Assembly (NCBI RefSeq): GCF_001870465.1
Contig: NZ_MDGK01000056.1
Span: forward strand, 1 to 64,000
DNA length: 64,000 nucleotides
Direction: 5' to 3'
Source of the DNA: Pseudomonas extremorientalis
GTDB taxonomy: Bacteria > Pseudomonadota > Gammaproteobacteria > Pseudomonadales > Pseudomonadaceae
In this document: in pieces, positions 48,669 to 58,582 of the stretch
Layout of the letters: the number at the start of each line of letters is the position of its first letter
How positions within the stretch are numbered: position 1 is the stretch's first letter
The notes under the pieces: generated by a model
Databases searched by the model: none
The model's input: only the letters and a program-made list of their open reading frames with translations
What the model was told of the DNA's origin: nothing
Program-made: the position numbers and the translations under genes

Positions 48669-51600
48669 TCAGCGCCCCTTGATCACCAGATCGGCCGGCG
48701 TCTCCCCCACCGCCTGCCAGTTCGGCCGGTACATCGACTCCACCTGCGGCGGCGGCACACGATAAGTCCCGGGCGTCACCGCCCGCGCCAGGTACAGCAG
48801 GTGCGTGGTGCCGGAACCGTCCAGGTTGATCGCTGCCACATAGCGGTCGTCACGGAACTCCTGGTGCTTGAGCGAGGCGTTCTGCATCGACTCACGCCAT
48901 TCCTTCACCTGGCTGCTGGCGTTTTCCAGGCTGGCGGCGCTTTGCGCCAGGTTCTGGTTTTCCAGTTCCAGGCCGGCCGGCAGCAAATCTACCACCAGGG
49001 CATCCGGCACACGCTGCTTGGCGCTGACCGCCAGGTGCACCAGGACCAGCTCACCGCTGTTGAGGTTGCGCAGGTTCAGCGGCTGGCCGTTCATGCCCAG
49101 GTATTCGCGGCGGATGCTCAGGTTGTCGCCGCCGGCAGCCGGGGGCACCTGTGGATAACCCGAGATCGTCAATTGCTGGTACACCGGCGTCTCGCCCTGA
49201 TTGCTCAAGGTCAGATCGCTGGACAGCAGCTTGCCTTCCAGCTCCAGCGTCGATTGCTGATTGTTCAACTCCTGCACGCCGCCACTGCCAGTGAGCGACA
49301 CCTGCCAGTTCGCATCCGGCCTGGCAAACCCGAGGCGCCCCGCCAGGAACAGCGAGTTGCGCTCCTGGGTCGACAGATACGGACTGGCCGCCAGTTGATC
49401 CGACAGCGTAAACAAACGCTCCTCACGCTTGCCCTTGGCCAGGTCGTTCTCTTCAAGCAGGGCCAGGATCATTGCCTGGTCGCGCAGCGGGCTGCCGTAG
49501 TCGGCCAGCCACTCATTGGCGTTACGCTGCGCCGCCAGCCCAGCGAGCAAGGCCTGGTCCGCACGCGGCTGGTCGCCCATCTTCTGCAGCGCGATAGCCA
49601 ACTGCACCAGCGGCAAACCGGAGCGCGCATCGCTGCGTCGATCGAAAATACTGCGCAGCGCCCCCAATGGCGCCTGCTGACTACGCGCCAGCACCATGCC
49701 AGCGTAGGCCTGTACGGCAAAGCGCGTATGGTCGGCGTTATCGCTGTAGTCGACGTCGATCAGGTTGCGTTCCTGCACGTAGCGCAGCAGGCGCTCGCTG
49801 GCTTTCTTCAACGCTTCAGGCGGCACGGCAAAACCCTGGTCGCGGGCACGCAGCAGGAAGTCGGTGACGTAGGCCGTCAGCCAGTATTCTTCTTCGCCAT
49901 CGGCGCCCCACAACCCGAAGCTGCCGTTGTAGCGCTGCATGCCCAGCAGGCGCTCGATGCCCAACTCGATCTTGCGTTTACGCTCACTGTCCGACTCACC
50001 CTTGATCGACAGGCGCTTGAGCAGCGCATCGTCGGCATACAGCGACGGGTACAGGCCGCTCGCGGTCTGTTCCAGGCAACCATAGGGGTAGGCCTTGAGT
50101 GCGCTGATCTGAGCACCGAGATTCAGCGGCGGCCGGCTCGACAGGCTCAACAGCGCCTGGCGCCCCGATGAATCGAACTGATCGAGCGTGCCCGCCGGCA
50201 GGCTCCACGGCTGATCCTTGAGCACCGCGCGGTAATGCTTGAGCAGTGCCGGGTACGCCGGGCGCACGCCCAATGTCCATTCGCGAGTGAACGGCGGCAG
50301 GTTTTCACCCGGCAAGTCCAGCCCGTTCACGGTGACCTTGACCTTGCCCTGCCCCAAACCACCCCAGGCCTTCACCGGGATGCGCAGGGTGGTGCGCTGG
50401 CCTTGTTTCAACTCGACGGTCTGCGCGCCGGCGTTGACCAACTCCAACTGCCCTTCGGCGCTCAGTTGCACATCCAGCTTCTGGGCCTTGCCCGACAGGT
50501 TGGACAGGTCCAGCGCCAAAGTGGTCTGGTCACCACCGGCCAGGAAACGCGGCGCCGACAGCTCCGCAATCAAAGGCGCGGCGATCACCGTCTTGGCTTC
50601 GGCCATGCCGTAGCGGTCGTCTGTCCAGGCCTGGGCCATCAGGCGCAGTTCGCCGTTGAAGTCCGGGATATTGACGCTGACTTCGCCCTCGCCCTGCTCG
50701 TTCAGGGTCACCGGCGCACTTTGCAGGGCGACGATGGTCACGCTGGTGTCCGGGCGCTTGCCGCCCTTGGCCAGCGCGGCGTCACCGCCGAATGCCAGGC
50801 TGGCCAAGCGCCCCTGCCCGGCTTCGATCAACTGGCCGTAGATGTCGAACTGGTCCACGCCATAAGCCTTGCGACCGAACAGGCTGGAGTAAGGGTCCGG
50901 CGTCGGGTATTCGGTAATGTTCAAGATGCCCACGTCCACCGCTGCCACCAGCACGTGCACCTGTTTCGGCACGCTGCCATCGGCGTTTTTCGCAGCGACT
51001 TTCACCGTCAGCGGCTGTTTGGGACGCATTTTTTCCGGCGCGGCCAGGGTCACGCCGAGTTTGCGCTGGGTGCGATCCAACGGCAGGTGCAGCAGGCCCA
51101 CGGCACGTTTGGGCGTGATGTTGGCTTTGCGCTCGCCAGGGCGAATCACCAGGGCACTGACGTACAGGTCATGGCGCGACCACTTCGGGTCGAGCTTCAC
51201 GGCGAAGCTTTTACCCTCGGCCGGTACATCGATTTCCTGCCACCACAGCGGCCCTTCGGCGGACTCCACCAGCAGGTAGCCTTTGCCGGCAGCGGGCGGG
51301 GTGACGGTGACGTTGGCGGTATCGCCGTCGCCATAGGCCGGTTTGTCCAGCGCCAGCTTGACCTGGTCGGGGCGTACGGCGCCGCCTTCGGTGTTGTCCT
51401 GGGCCTGGTAGCCGGCCCAGAAGCGCAAGCTGCTGACCAGGCCGGTCTGCGGGTCTTCCACTTCGACGCGGTACGGGCCCCACTCCACCTGGAAGCTGAC
51501 CTTGGCCGTATCGCCGGCCTTGATGTTCAGGGTCTGCTCGTCGAGGTTGAGGAATTTCTCGTTGAAGTGGTAGCTCCAGCCGTCGTTCTCGGAGTAGTTC

Positions 51601-53567
51601 CAGTAGTAGTCACGGCGCTCGCGTACCAGGCGCACCTTGAGGTTCTGCGCGGCGAGCTTCTGCCCGTCCTGGTTGGCCAGCAGCACTTCGAATTCCGCCG
51701 GGCCATCGCCATTGGTTTCCTTGCCGTCAAACAAGCCGCGCAGGCCCGGCAGTTGCTCGGCCGGCCAGATCGGCTGTACCAGGCGCCGAGTGATCGGCCG
51801 CCCGCCCGACTCGTGCAGGCTGGCTTGCACGATCAGTTGCAGCGGCGACTTGGCCTCGGCCCACTTGCTTTCCAGGGTCAACGCTTCCTGGCCCTTGGCA
51901 TCGAGCACGCTTTCGTCCAGTTCGAAATCCTGGCTCAGCTCTTCTTCGGTGACAGAGCCGAACTGATAGCCCGGCAGCGACTTGACCGCTTCGCGCAACG
52001 GCCGCACATAAACCTGCCCGCTGACCCGGTTGCCCGATGCCGGCGCACCGTAGAGATAGCGCCCGGTGACTTGAATCACCGGGTTATCCGCCGGGCTCAA
52101 TGCGGTATCGCTGCCCTTGAGTTCCAGCGCCAGGCGCTCGGGCAGGAAGTCTTCGACGAGAAATTCATACAGCTGCGGCTTGCCGTCGCCCAGGTCGAAC
52201 ACCAGCTGCCAGCGCCCGGTTGGCGCTTCGCCAGCCAATTGCAGTTGATATTGATAGAGACCGGAGGCGTCGGCATCCCACACGAATTTGCGGCTCACCT
52301 GCTCATCCGGGCGACGCACTTCGACGCTCACCGGTTGCGGTTTGACGGCATTGCCATCCTTGTCGCGCAGCAGGGCGTTGAGCAGCACGGTTTCGCCGGG
52401 GCGATACAGGTCACGCGGGCCAAAGACGAAAAACTGCAAGGGGTGGGACGGTTGCCCGCCGATATCGAACTCGGCCAGGTCCAATGCGGCACTGTCCAGG
52501 CGCAGCATGCTGGTCTGCTCGCCCTGCTTGGCCAGCAACACCTGGGCCTTTTTCGGCAACGGCAACTCGGCGTGGCCGCCCTTCTCGGTCTTGCCCTGAC
52601 CGACCACACGACCCTCGGCGTCGAGCACCTCGAGGTCGACACCGTCCAGCGCCTTGCCGCCATCCAACGCCTGGGTGAACACATCCAGGCGATTGGCATA
52701 GCGGTGCACCGACAGGCCGATATCGCTCAAGGTGAACAACGTGGCCGGTTGGGAATAGTTGTAGGTGCCGGAGGCACGCATTACCGCCAGGTACACGCCC
52801 GGCTGCTGCAGTTGCTTGAGGCCGGCGATCGGCAGCAACAGGGTTTCGCGGGTGTTGCGCGCCGGGTTCAGGTCGAAACGGCCGCCGTAGACCAGGTCGG
52901 CCAGTGGCAGCAGTTCGCGGGACTCATAGCTCTGCAGGCTGGTGTTGCGCCCCCACTGCGCGAGAAAAGTCGGCAGGGATTCGGGCTTGATGCGGAAGAA
53001 TTCGACGTCGATCTTGTCGACGTTCAGCGCGATCACCGGCAACCCTTCAGCCAGACGCGTCGGCAGCAAGGTGCCACGGCTGGCGAAGCCGACGGTGGCT
53101 TGCAGGTCGCGGGTTTCCAGGCGGGCGCTGTACTCGGCGGCGAGTGTATTGCCGTTGACCGCCTTCACCCCGGCATCCACCGTGAGCACCAGTTTGCGCT
53201 GTGGCTCCAGGTGACGCAGGCGCAATTCCATGAGGTTGTCGGAGATTTCCCAGGCGCCATCGACCTTGCCGGACTTGCTGTCCACCAGGTGGAGTTTGTC
53301 GGCGAACTTCTGATCGGGATCCAGCGGAATGGAAAAGCTCACGGACAGGGTGCTGGCCCCATCGAGCTGCACTTCGGACACATCCACCACACTCAACTCA
53401 CGGCCGGCATAACGCTGCTTCAGCGCCGCCACGTCCACCGCCGCCTTGGCCGGTTTGGGTGCAACCGTCGCCGCTGCTGGAGCGGTCGGGGCAGCCGGTT
53501 TATCGGAGGAATCGCAGGCGCTCAGCAGGGCCAGCGCACAAGCAAGGAACAGTCCTTTGTTAAGCAT
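48669..53567 (-). CDS. yfhM: bacterial alpha-2-macroglobulin lipoprotein (YfhM/ECAM type)
   Basis: A 1632-residue periplasmic lipoprotein (signal MLNKGLFLACALALLSAC, lipid cysteine 18). After an N-terminal Ala/Pro linker come macroglobulin-like domains, the bait/ANA region (about 880-1000) and the thioester domain with the motif PYGCLEQ (about 1155-1161), which would trap attacking proteases covalently. The C-terminus has a receptor-binding-like domain. Length and the CLEQ motif match E. coli YfhM. It is thought to work with PbpC: it shields the periplasm when cell-wall damage lets proteases in. Confidence 0.93.
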   Translation of the reverse strand: MLNKGLFLACALALLSACDSSDKPAAPTAPAAATVAPKPAKAAVDVAALKQRYAGRELSVVDVSEVQLDGASTLSVSFSIPLDPDQKFADKLHLVDSKSGKVDGAWEISDNLMELRLRHLEPQRKLVLTVDAGVKAVNGNTLAAEYSARLETRDLQATVGFASRGTLLPTRLAEGLPVIALNVDKIDVEFFRIKPESLPTFLAQWGRNTSLQSYESRELLPLADLVYGGRFDLNPARNTRETLLLPIAGLKQLQQPGVYLAVMRASGTYNYSQPATLFTLSDIGLSVHRYANRLDVFTQALDGGKALDGVDLEVLDAEGRVVGQGKTEKGGHAELPLPKKAQVLLAKQGEQTSMLRLDSAALDLAEFDIGGQPSHPLQFFVFGPRDLYRPGETVLLNALLRDKDGNAVKPQPVSVEVRRPDEQVSRKFVWDADASGLYQYQLQLAGEAPTGRWQLVFDLGDGKPQLYEFLVEDFLPERLALELKGSDTALSPADNPVIQVTGRYLYGAPASGNRVSGQVYVRPLREAVKSLPGYQFGSVTEEELSQDFELDESVLDAKGQEALTLESKWAEAKSPLQLIVQASLHESGGRPITRRLVQPIWPAEQLPGLRGLFDGKETNGDGPAEFEVLLANQDGQKLAAQNLKVRLVRERRDYYWNYSENDGWSYHFNEKFLNLDEQTLNIKAGDTAKVSFQVEWGPYRVEVEDPQTGLVSSLRFWAGYQAQDNTEGGAVRPDQVKLALDKPAYGDGDTANVTVTPPAAGKGYLLVESAEGPLWWQEIDVPAEGKSFAVKLDPKWSRHDLYVSALVIRPGERKANITPKRAVGLLHLPLDRTQRKLGVTLAAPEKMRPKQPLTVKVAAKNADGSVPKQVHVLVAAVDVGILNITEYPTPDPYSSLFGRKAYGVDQFDIYGQLIEAGQGRLASLAFGGDAALAKGGKRPDTSVTIVALQSAPVTLNEQGEGEVSVNIPDFNGELRLMAQAWTDDRYGMAEAKTVIAAPLIAELSAPRFLAGGDQTTLALDLSNLSGKAQKLDVQLSAEGQLELVNAGAQTVELKQGQRTTLRIPVKAWGGLGQGKVKVTVNGLDLPGENLPPFTREWTLGVRPAYPALLKHYRAVLKDQPWSLPAGTLDQFDSSGRQALLSLSSRPPLNLGAQISALKAYPYGCLEQTASGLYPSLYADDALLKRLSIKGESDSERKRKIELGIERLLGMQRYNGSFGLWGADGEEEYWLTAYVTDFLLRARDQGFAVPPEALKKASERLLRYVQERNLIDVDYSDNADHTRFAVQAYAGMVLARSQQAPLGALRSIFDRRSDARSGLPLVQLAIALQKMGDQPRADQALLAGLAAQRNANEWLADYGSPLRDQAMILALLEENDLAKGKREERLFTLSDQLAASPYLSTQERNSLFLAGRLGFARPDANWQVSLTGSGGVQELNNQQSTLELEGKLLSSDLTLSNQGETPVYQQLTISGYPQVPPAAGGDNLSIRREYLGMNGQPLNLRNLNSGELVLVHLAVSAKQRVPDALVVDLLPAGLELENQNLAQSAASLENASSQVKEWRESMQNASLKHQEFRDDRYVAAINLDGSGTTHLLYLARAVTPGTYRVPPPQVESMYRPNWQAVGETPADLVIKGR

Positions 53568-53717
53568 GGGGCACTCGTTGTGAGAGGGGTCCGAGGGGTG
53601 AACTATATATCAGCCCGCAGCGGGCCGATGTGGTGCTGGTCACATTGACCGACGGAGGGTGGTTTGGTTCTTGAAGGAACGCGAACGGAGCCAAATCCCA
53701 CAAACGCTGGAGATCCA

Positions 53718-53810
53718 AATGTGAGAGGGGGCTTGCCCCCGATGGCAGTATGTCAGCCGATACATTTCCAGCTGACAGACCGCTATCGGGGGCAAGCCCC
53801 CTCCCACATT
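53718..53810. repeat. REPIN (paired inverted REPs), 93 nt
   Basis: The left arm starts at 53718 (AATGTGAGAGGGGGC, one substitution from its siblings) and the inverted arm ends at 53810. Spacing and length equal those of the elements at 19819 and 63660. It lies between the divergent alpha-2-macroglobulin and MATE genes, so close to the MATE promoter. The remaining 53568-53717 stretch holds nothing else I can name. Confidence 0.88.
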
Positions 53811-53865
53811 GGTTCTGCAGTGAGATTAAGGGCCCGTTACAATGCCGCTCCCCCAAGGAGCCCCC

Positions 53866-55233
53866 ATGCCCACCCTACTCACCGACTGGCGCCACCGCCC
53901 CACCCACCGCCGCGTCTGGGCCCTGGCCGCGCCGATGATTCTGTCGAATATCTCGGTGCCTCTCGTGGCCCTGGTCGACAGCATGGTCATCGGCCACCTG
54001 CCCCACGCCCATCAACTGGGGGCCGTGGCGGTCGGCGCCAGTCTGTATACCTTTCTGGCCTGGGCCATGGGTTTCCTGCGCATGGGCTCAACCGGTTTTG
54101 CCGCACAGGCTGCCGGGCGCAATGATGGGGCCGCGCTGCGACAAATCCTCCTGCAGGGCCTGCTACTGGCGTTGGGGCTGGCCATGCTGCTGGGCACCGT
54201 GGGCATTCCGTTCAGCCATCTGGCATTGGAATGGATGCAACCCTCCCCCGAACTCAATCAACTGACCCAGGACTTTTTCCACACGCGCCTGTTCGGCCTG
54301 CCTGCCGCCCTTGCCAGCTACGCACTGGTCGGCTGGTTCCTCGGCGCGCAGAACGCACGCGCGCCCTTGGCGATCCTGCTGACCACCAACCTGGTCAACA
54401 TCGCGCTGAACCTGTGGTTTGTGCTGGGCCTGGATTGGGGGGTGGTCGGTTCGGCGCGGGCGTCCGTGATTGCCGAATGGACCGGCGCCTTGCTGGGCCT
54501 GGCGATGACGCAAAAAGCCCTGCGCGCCTACCCCGGCCATATCGCCTGGGCGGCGCTGAAACAGTGGGAAAGCTGGCGCCCGCTGCTGGCGGTGAACCGC
54601 GACATCTTCATCCGCAGCATTGCGCTGCAATCGGTGTTTTTCATGATCACGGTGCAAGGTGCACGCCTGGGCGATGCCACCGTGGCGGCCAATGCACTGC
54701 TGCTCAACGGCCTGTTGTTGACAGCCCATGCGCTGGACGGCTTGGCCCATGCGGTGGAAGCCTTGTGCGGCCACGCCATCGGCGCCCACGACCGCCAGGC
54801 CATGCGACGTTCACTGGTCGTCGCTGGCGGTTGGTCGCTGATTGCCAGCGTCGGCTTTGCCCTGCTGTTCACGGTCTGCGGCCACCTGTTTATCGCCATG
54901 CAAACCGATATCCCCAGCGTGCGCGAAACGGCAGATATCTACCTGCCCTACCTGGCCGTATTGCCCTTGATTGCGGTGTGGAGCTATTTGCTCGACGGCT
55001 TGTTTATTGGTGCGACACGGGCGCGGGAAATGCGCAATGGGATGCTGTTGACCGTGGTTTCAGTGCTACCGGTTGCCTGGGCATTGCAGGGCCTGGGCAA
55101 CCACGGGCTGTGGATTACCTTCTTGGTGTTCATGTCGGTGCGCAGTCTGTTGCTTTGGGTGATCGCCAGGCGAATCAATCGGGCGAATGGATGGTTCGGC
55201 CCTCGTTTGGCACCGCGGTCATATTGGCCGTAA
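53866..55233 (+). CDS. MATE-family efflux transporter (DinF-like)
   Basis: A 455-residue protein with 12 predicted membrane segments in two six-helix halves. Typical MATE signs are ALAAPMILSNISVPLVALVDSMVIGHL (about 20-46, the P-x-D-region of TM1) and FLGAQNARAPLAILLTTNLVNIALNLWFVLGLDWGVVGSARAS (about 155-200). It resembles DinF/NorM-type exporters driven by H+ or Na+. I use the ATG at 53866, just after AAGGAG; an ATG at 53842 lies before that site. Substrate unknown. Confidence 0.88.
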   Translation: MPTLLTDWRHRPTHRRVWALAAPMILSNISVPLVALVDSMVIGHLPHAHQLGAVAVGASLYTFLAWAMGFLRMGSTGFAAQAAGRNDGAALRQILLQGLLLALGLAMLLGTVGIPFSHLALEWMQPSPELNQLTQDFFHTRLFGLPAALASYALVGWFLGAQNARAPLAILLTTNLVNIALNLWFVLGLDWGVVGSARASVIAEWTGALLGLAMTQKALRAYPGHIAWAALKQWESWRPLLAVNRDIFIRSIALQSVFFMITVQGARLGDATVAANALLLNGLLLTAHALDGLAHAVEALCGHAIGAHDRQAMRRSLVVAGGWSLIASVGFALLFTVCGHLFIAMQTDIPSVRETADIYLPYLAVLPLIAVWSYLLDGLFIGATRAREMRNGMLLTVVSVLPVAWALQGLGNHGLWITFLVFMSVRSLLLWVIARRINRANGWFGPRLAPRSYWP

Positions 55234-55400
55234 CGCAAGGAACTCAGATACGCAATCTGGCGCCGGGACAAGCTATTGATCTGGATATAACCCAGGCAAC
55301 TGTGTGTACGCTCAATGCGTCAGGGTAGATTGACCTGCCCCATCCGGCGAGGTGACATAGCTCAAATGAAGACCCGTACTCGGCGCTCAGGCCCCACAGC

Positions 55401-55432
55401 AGGGTAGGAGCGAATGGGCTCGCTCCTACCCT
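55401..55432. terminator. hairpin after speA
   Basis: AGGGTAGGAGCGA (55401-55413) pairs perfectly with TCGCTCCTACCCT (55420-55432) around a 6-nt loop, 8 nt past the speA stop. It resembles a fluorescens-group REP of the ggagcgaxxxxxxtcgctcc kind and has no clear T-run. It probably marks the 3' end of the speA transcript. The 55234-55400 stretch before it shows no gene. Confidence 0.65.
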
Positions 55433-55440
55433 CTCATAGC

Positions 55441-57354
55441 TTACGACGAAAGATACGACGACCGCGTCAGCCCTAACCGAAGTGCATCCAGGAACTGCGT
55501 GCGCTCACTGGCGCTGATCTTCGCGCTCGCACACTTGTCACGGTAGTGCGTCATCAACTCCTCCGGCGACAAGTGCACATAGCGCAGCATGTCTTCGATG
55601 GTGTCGTGGGTCTCGATACCGGCGCTGTACACCGAACCGTCTTCACGCTGGTAGATGTTCACCGAATCGGTGTCACCGAACAGGTTGTGCATGTCGCCGA
55701 GAATTTCCTGGTAAGCGCCTACCAGGAAGATCCCCAGCAAGTAGTCCTCACCTTCGTTCAAGCCATGAACCGGCAGGCTGGTCTCGATGCTCTGCTCATC
55801 GACGTACTGCTTGATCTTGCCGTCGGAGTCGCAGGTCAGGTCTTGCAGTACGGCGCGACGCAGCGGCTCTTCGTCAAGGCGGTGCAGCGGCAGGATCGGC
55901 AATACCTGGCCGATGGCCCAGGTGTCCGGCAGGCTCTGGAACACCGAGAAGTTGCAGATGTACTTGTCGGCCAACTTGTCGTTGAGCTCATCCAGCACCT
56001 GGCGGTGCGAGCGCTGGCGGGCCTTGAGCGAGTTGTGCAGGCGGCGGCACACGGCGAAGTAGCACTGCTCGGCCAGGGCTTTTTCGGCCAGGGTCAGCTT
56101 GCCGTCGGCGTACTGCGTGGCCACGTCGCTCATGTAGTGGGTGGCGCGCCAGTAGGTTTCGGTGACCATCTCGATGTCGGTCGGGCCGAGCAGGTCCACC
56201 AGCCATTGCACGGTTTCCGGCAGGGCTTCCTTGTTTTCGATGGTCGGGATTTCGTCGTTGTGTTTCTCGACGTCAGTGACCTGCACCACCAGCATGGCGT
56301 GGTGGGCGGTCAGGGAACGGCCGCTTTCGGAGAAGATATTCGGGTGCGGCAGGCTCTGCGCGTCGCAGAATTCCTTGAGCATGCCCACGACCACGCCGGC
56401 ATAGTCATCCATGTCGTAGTTGATCGAACTGGCGTTACGCGAGTGCGTGCCGTCGTAGTCCACGCCCAGGCCGCCGCCCACGTCGATGTGGTCCACCGGC
56501 AGGCCGAGGTTGCGCAGCTCGCCGTAGTAACGGATGGCTTCCTTGAAACCGTGCTGGTAGTCGGCCAGGTTGGCGATCTGCGAGCCCATGTGGAAGTGCA
56601 GCAGGCGGATGCCCTGGTCCAGGCCGGCCGCACGGAAGCGCTCGACCACGGACAGCAGTTGCGCCGCCGACAGACCGAACTTGGACTTCTCGCCACCGGT
56701 GTCCGCCCACTTGCTCGACGCCAGGGAAGACAAACGCACACGCAGGCCAACCTGTGGCTTGACCTTGAGGCTGGCGGCTTCTTCGATCACCAGCTCAACT
56801 TCGGATTCTTTCTCGATCACGATGAACACGTTGTGGCCGAGCTTCTGGCCCATCAGCGCGAGGCGGATGAATTCGCGGTCCTTGTAACCGTTGCAGACGA
56901 TGGTGCCGCCCTTCGGCGCCAGGGCTAGCACGGCCAGCAGCTCGGGCTTGGAGCCGGCTTCCAGGCCGATGGACACGTTCTGGGTGGCGATGATGTTCTC
57001 GATCACCGCCTCCTGCTGGTTCACCTTGATCGGGTACAGCGCGGTGTACTTGCTCTGGTATTCCAGGCGTTCGATGTTCGAATCGAAAGCGCCGGTCAGC
57101 TGGCGTACACGGTCTTGCAGGATGTCGGGGAAGCGCACCAGCAACGGCAACGACAGGCCGCTCTTGCGCAGCTCGTCGACTTGCTCGTACAGGTCGACGG
57201 GCGTGCTGTTCGGGCCGTTCGGACGAACTTCAACGCGACCGGCTTCATTGATCGCGAAATACCCGGCCCCCCAATGGCGGATCCCGTAAACACTGCGGCT
57301 GTCCGCAACTGTCCATTGGCTGCCATCGTCTTTGCGTGTGCGTCGTACGGACAT
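55441..57354 (-). CDS. speA: biosynthetic arginine decarboxylase
   Basis: A 637-residue PLP-dependent fold-III decarboxylase turning arginine into agmatine, the first step of putrescine synthesis. The PLP lysine is in ALYPIKVNQQ (about 97-106); LLHFHMGSQIAN and IDVGGGLGVDYDGT mark the barrel, and FSESGRSLTAHHAMLV and the C-terminal CDSDGKIKQYVD contain substrate-binding residues. AGGGGA precedes the ATG. It is the 3' neighbour of sui1 in the same direction with a 143-bp gap, so it has its own promoter. Confidence 0.95.
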   Translation of the reverse strand: MSVRRTRKDDGSQWTVADSRSVYGIRHWGAGYFAINEAGRVEVRPNGPNSTPVDLYEQVDELRKSGLSLPLLVRFPDILQDRVRQLTGAFDSNIERLEYQSKYTALYPIKVNQQEAVIENIIATQNVSIGLEAGSKPELLAVLALAPKGGTIVCNGYKDREFIRLALMGQKLGHNVFIVIEKESEVELVIEEAASLKVKPQVGLRVRLSSLASSKWADTGGEKSKFGLSAAQLLSVVERFRAAGLDQGIRLLHFHMGSQIANLADYQHGFKEAIRYYGELRNLGLPVDHIDVGGGLGVDYDGTHSRNASSINYDMDDYAGVVVGMLKEFCDAQSLPHPNIFSESGRSLTAHHAMLVVQVTDVEKHNDEIPTIENKEALPETVQWLVDLLGPTDIEMVTETYWRATHYMSDVATQYADGKLTLAEKALAEQCYFAVCRRLHNSLKARQRSHRQVLDELNDKLADKYICNFSVFQSLPDTWAIGQVLPILPLHRLDEEPLRRAVLQDLTCDSDGKIKQYVDEQSIETSLPVHGLNEGEDYLLGIFLVGAYQEILGDMHNLFGDTDSVNIYQREDGSVYSAGIETHDTIEDMLRYVHLSPEELMTHYRDKCASAKISASERTQFLDALRLGLTRSSYLSS

Positions 57355-57497
57355 CGAAGTCCCCTATAAATGAAGGCGAAAGCGCCGCCTCTGGTTGAGG
57401 CTGGCGCAGTCTAAAGAATGAAAATGACGATTTGCCTGCGTGCAAGGTAGGACCCCGCGCGCAGGACAGAGTTTAGACACAGGTTGGGAAGAGGCTT

Positions 57498-57869
57498 TCA
57501 GCCGCCGGACTTCTTGGCCTTGTACCCGAGCTTGATCAGCTCGGCCAACAGCAACTCGACGTGATCGCCCTGGATCTCGATAACGCCGTCTTTCAACGCG
57601 CCACCGGTGCCACAGCGCTTTTTCAGCGTGGTGGCGAGCTCCTTCAGCGCGTCTTCGGCCAGCGGCACGCCGGTGATGGTGGTCACCGTCTTGCCGCCAC
57701 GGCCTTTGCTCTCGCGTCGCACGCGGGCAATACCGTCGCCTTCGGGAATCAGGGTCTGTTTGCAGGTGCAAGCGTCCACGGGCTGACGACAGTCCGGGCA
57801 GTGTCGACCTGCGTCGGTGGAAAATACCAGGCCACCAAGGGCGGCGAAGGATGCGGCTTTTTTGGCCAC
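57498..57869 (-). CDS. SUI1-like translation initiation factor (YciH family)
   Basis: A 123-residue protein. An N-terminal zinc-ribbon-like part (GRHCPDCRQPVDACTC, about 20-35) precedes a SUI1/eIF1-like domain (about 45-120, with RRESKGRGGKTVTTITGVPL and TLKKRCGTGGALKDGVIEIQGDH). It may influence start-codon choice as eIF1 does. The start is a GTG at 57869, just after AGAGGA; upstream ATGs lie outside the conserved domain. It lies between speA and the NUDIX gene, as in P. aeruginosa. Confidence 0.9.
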   Translation of the reverse strand: MAKKAASFAALGGLVFSTDAGRHCPDCRQPVDACTCKQTLIPEGDGIARVRRESKGRGGKTVTTITGVPLAEDALKELATTLKKRCGTGGALKDGVIEIQGDHVELLLAELIKLGYKAKKSGG

Positions 57870-57949
57870 CGGCAATCCTCTTGGGAGGATGAAGACTGAT
57901 CGATCAGACTGACCGACCGCGAAGCCCCACTCAGGCAGGGGCAGCGCTA

Positions 57950-57971
57950 CCGAACCGCCAAGGCGGTTCGG
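57950..57971. terminator. hairpin between the NUDIX gene and sui1
   Basis: CCGAACCGCC (57950-57959) and GGCGGTTCGG (57962-57971) form a perfect 10-bp stem with an aa turn, in the 173-bp gap between the NUDIX stop and the sui1 start. No T-run on the minus-strand side. It may be a transcript-end or leader structure; weak evidence. Confidence 0.45.
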
Positions 57972-58042
57972 GTGAAAAGTCGCGCAGTGTAACCACAAAA
58001 AGCCGACTTGCTAAGAGCCAAATGGCGCCAATTTATGCAACT

Positions 58043-58582
58043 TTAGCGACGTGAGGCCAGATAGCGGCGCAAGCCTTCCTGGGCGTCCGGGCAGTACGGC
58101 TTTTGCTCAGCCTCCTGCAGGACGGTGTCGATAGGTAAAAAGCGCGCTTCCATGACCTCTTCCGGCTGCAGGCGCAGCGGCCCGTCCCACACGGCTGAGT
58201 AGGATTTGCACCAGAGCCGGCTATCGCCATCTTCGAAGTAGAAGTGGTCATGTTCGACCAACACCACCCCACTGACCCCAAGCTCTTCTTCCAGCTCACG
58301 GGCTGCCGACACGGCATAGGACTCACCCGCCGCCACCATCCCGCCTGCCGCCGTGTCCCAGTAACCGGGATACAGGGCTTTGCTCAAGGTGCGCCGATGC
58401 ACACACAACTCACCGGCGCTATTGAAAAGAAAGATAAAGGTGCAACGGCCGATCAGGCCGCGCTGGCGCAGGTCGGACCTGACAAGGTCGCCGAGCAGGT
58501 TGTCATGCTCATCGACCCAGCAGATCAGTTCAGCGTCGGAAGCCGCACGGTGGGCGGCCTCCTTTTGAGTAGCGTCCATCAT
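58043..58582 (-). CDS. NUDIX hydrolase (YfcD/isopentenyl-isomerase-like)
   Basis: A 179-residue NUDIX protein with the full NUDIX box GGMVAAGESYAVSAARELEEELGV (residues about 83-106; pattern G-x5-E-x7-R-E-x2-E-E-x-G). The N-terminal DEHDNLLGDLVRSDLRQRGLIGRCTFIFLFN and HRRTLSKALYPGYWD blocks are those of the YfcD/IDI-like group. The substrate nucleotide is unknown. The start ATG overlaps the DUF2333 stop by one base (TGATG), so the two genes are translationally coupled. Confidence 0.88.
   Translation of the reverse strand: MMDATQKEAAHRAASDAELICWVDEHDNLLGDLVRSDLRQRGLIGRCTFIFLFNSAGELCVHRRTLSKALYPGYWDTAAGGMVAAGESYAVSAARELEEELGVSGVVLVEHDHFYFEDGDSRLWCKSYSAVWDGPLRLQPEEVMEARFLPIDTVLQEAEQKPYCPDAQEGLRRYLASRR

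Noticed and set aside
50235..53648. A 1137-codon open frame on the plus strand opposite the alpha-2-macroglobulin gene
   Set aside because: It lies wholly antisense to a gene with clear domain motifs; the translation is rich in H, Q, R, G and shows no family motif. Long antisense frames are expected in GC-rich DNA.
57870..57998. Longer SUI1-like protein starting at 57998
   Set aside because: The extra N-terminus covers a hairpin and intergenic sequence; the GTG at 57869 has a proper ribosome site and gives the usual family length.
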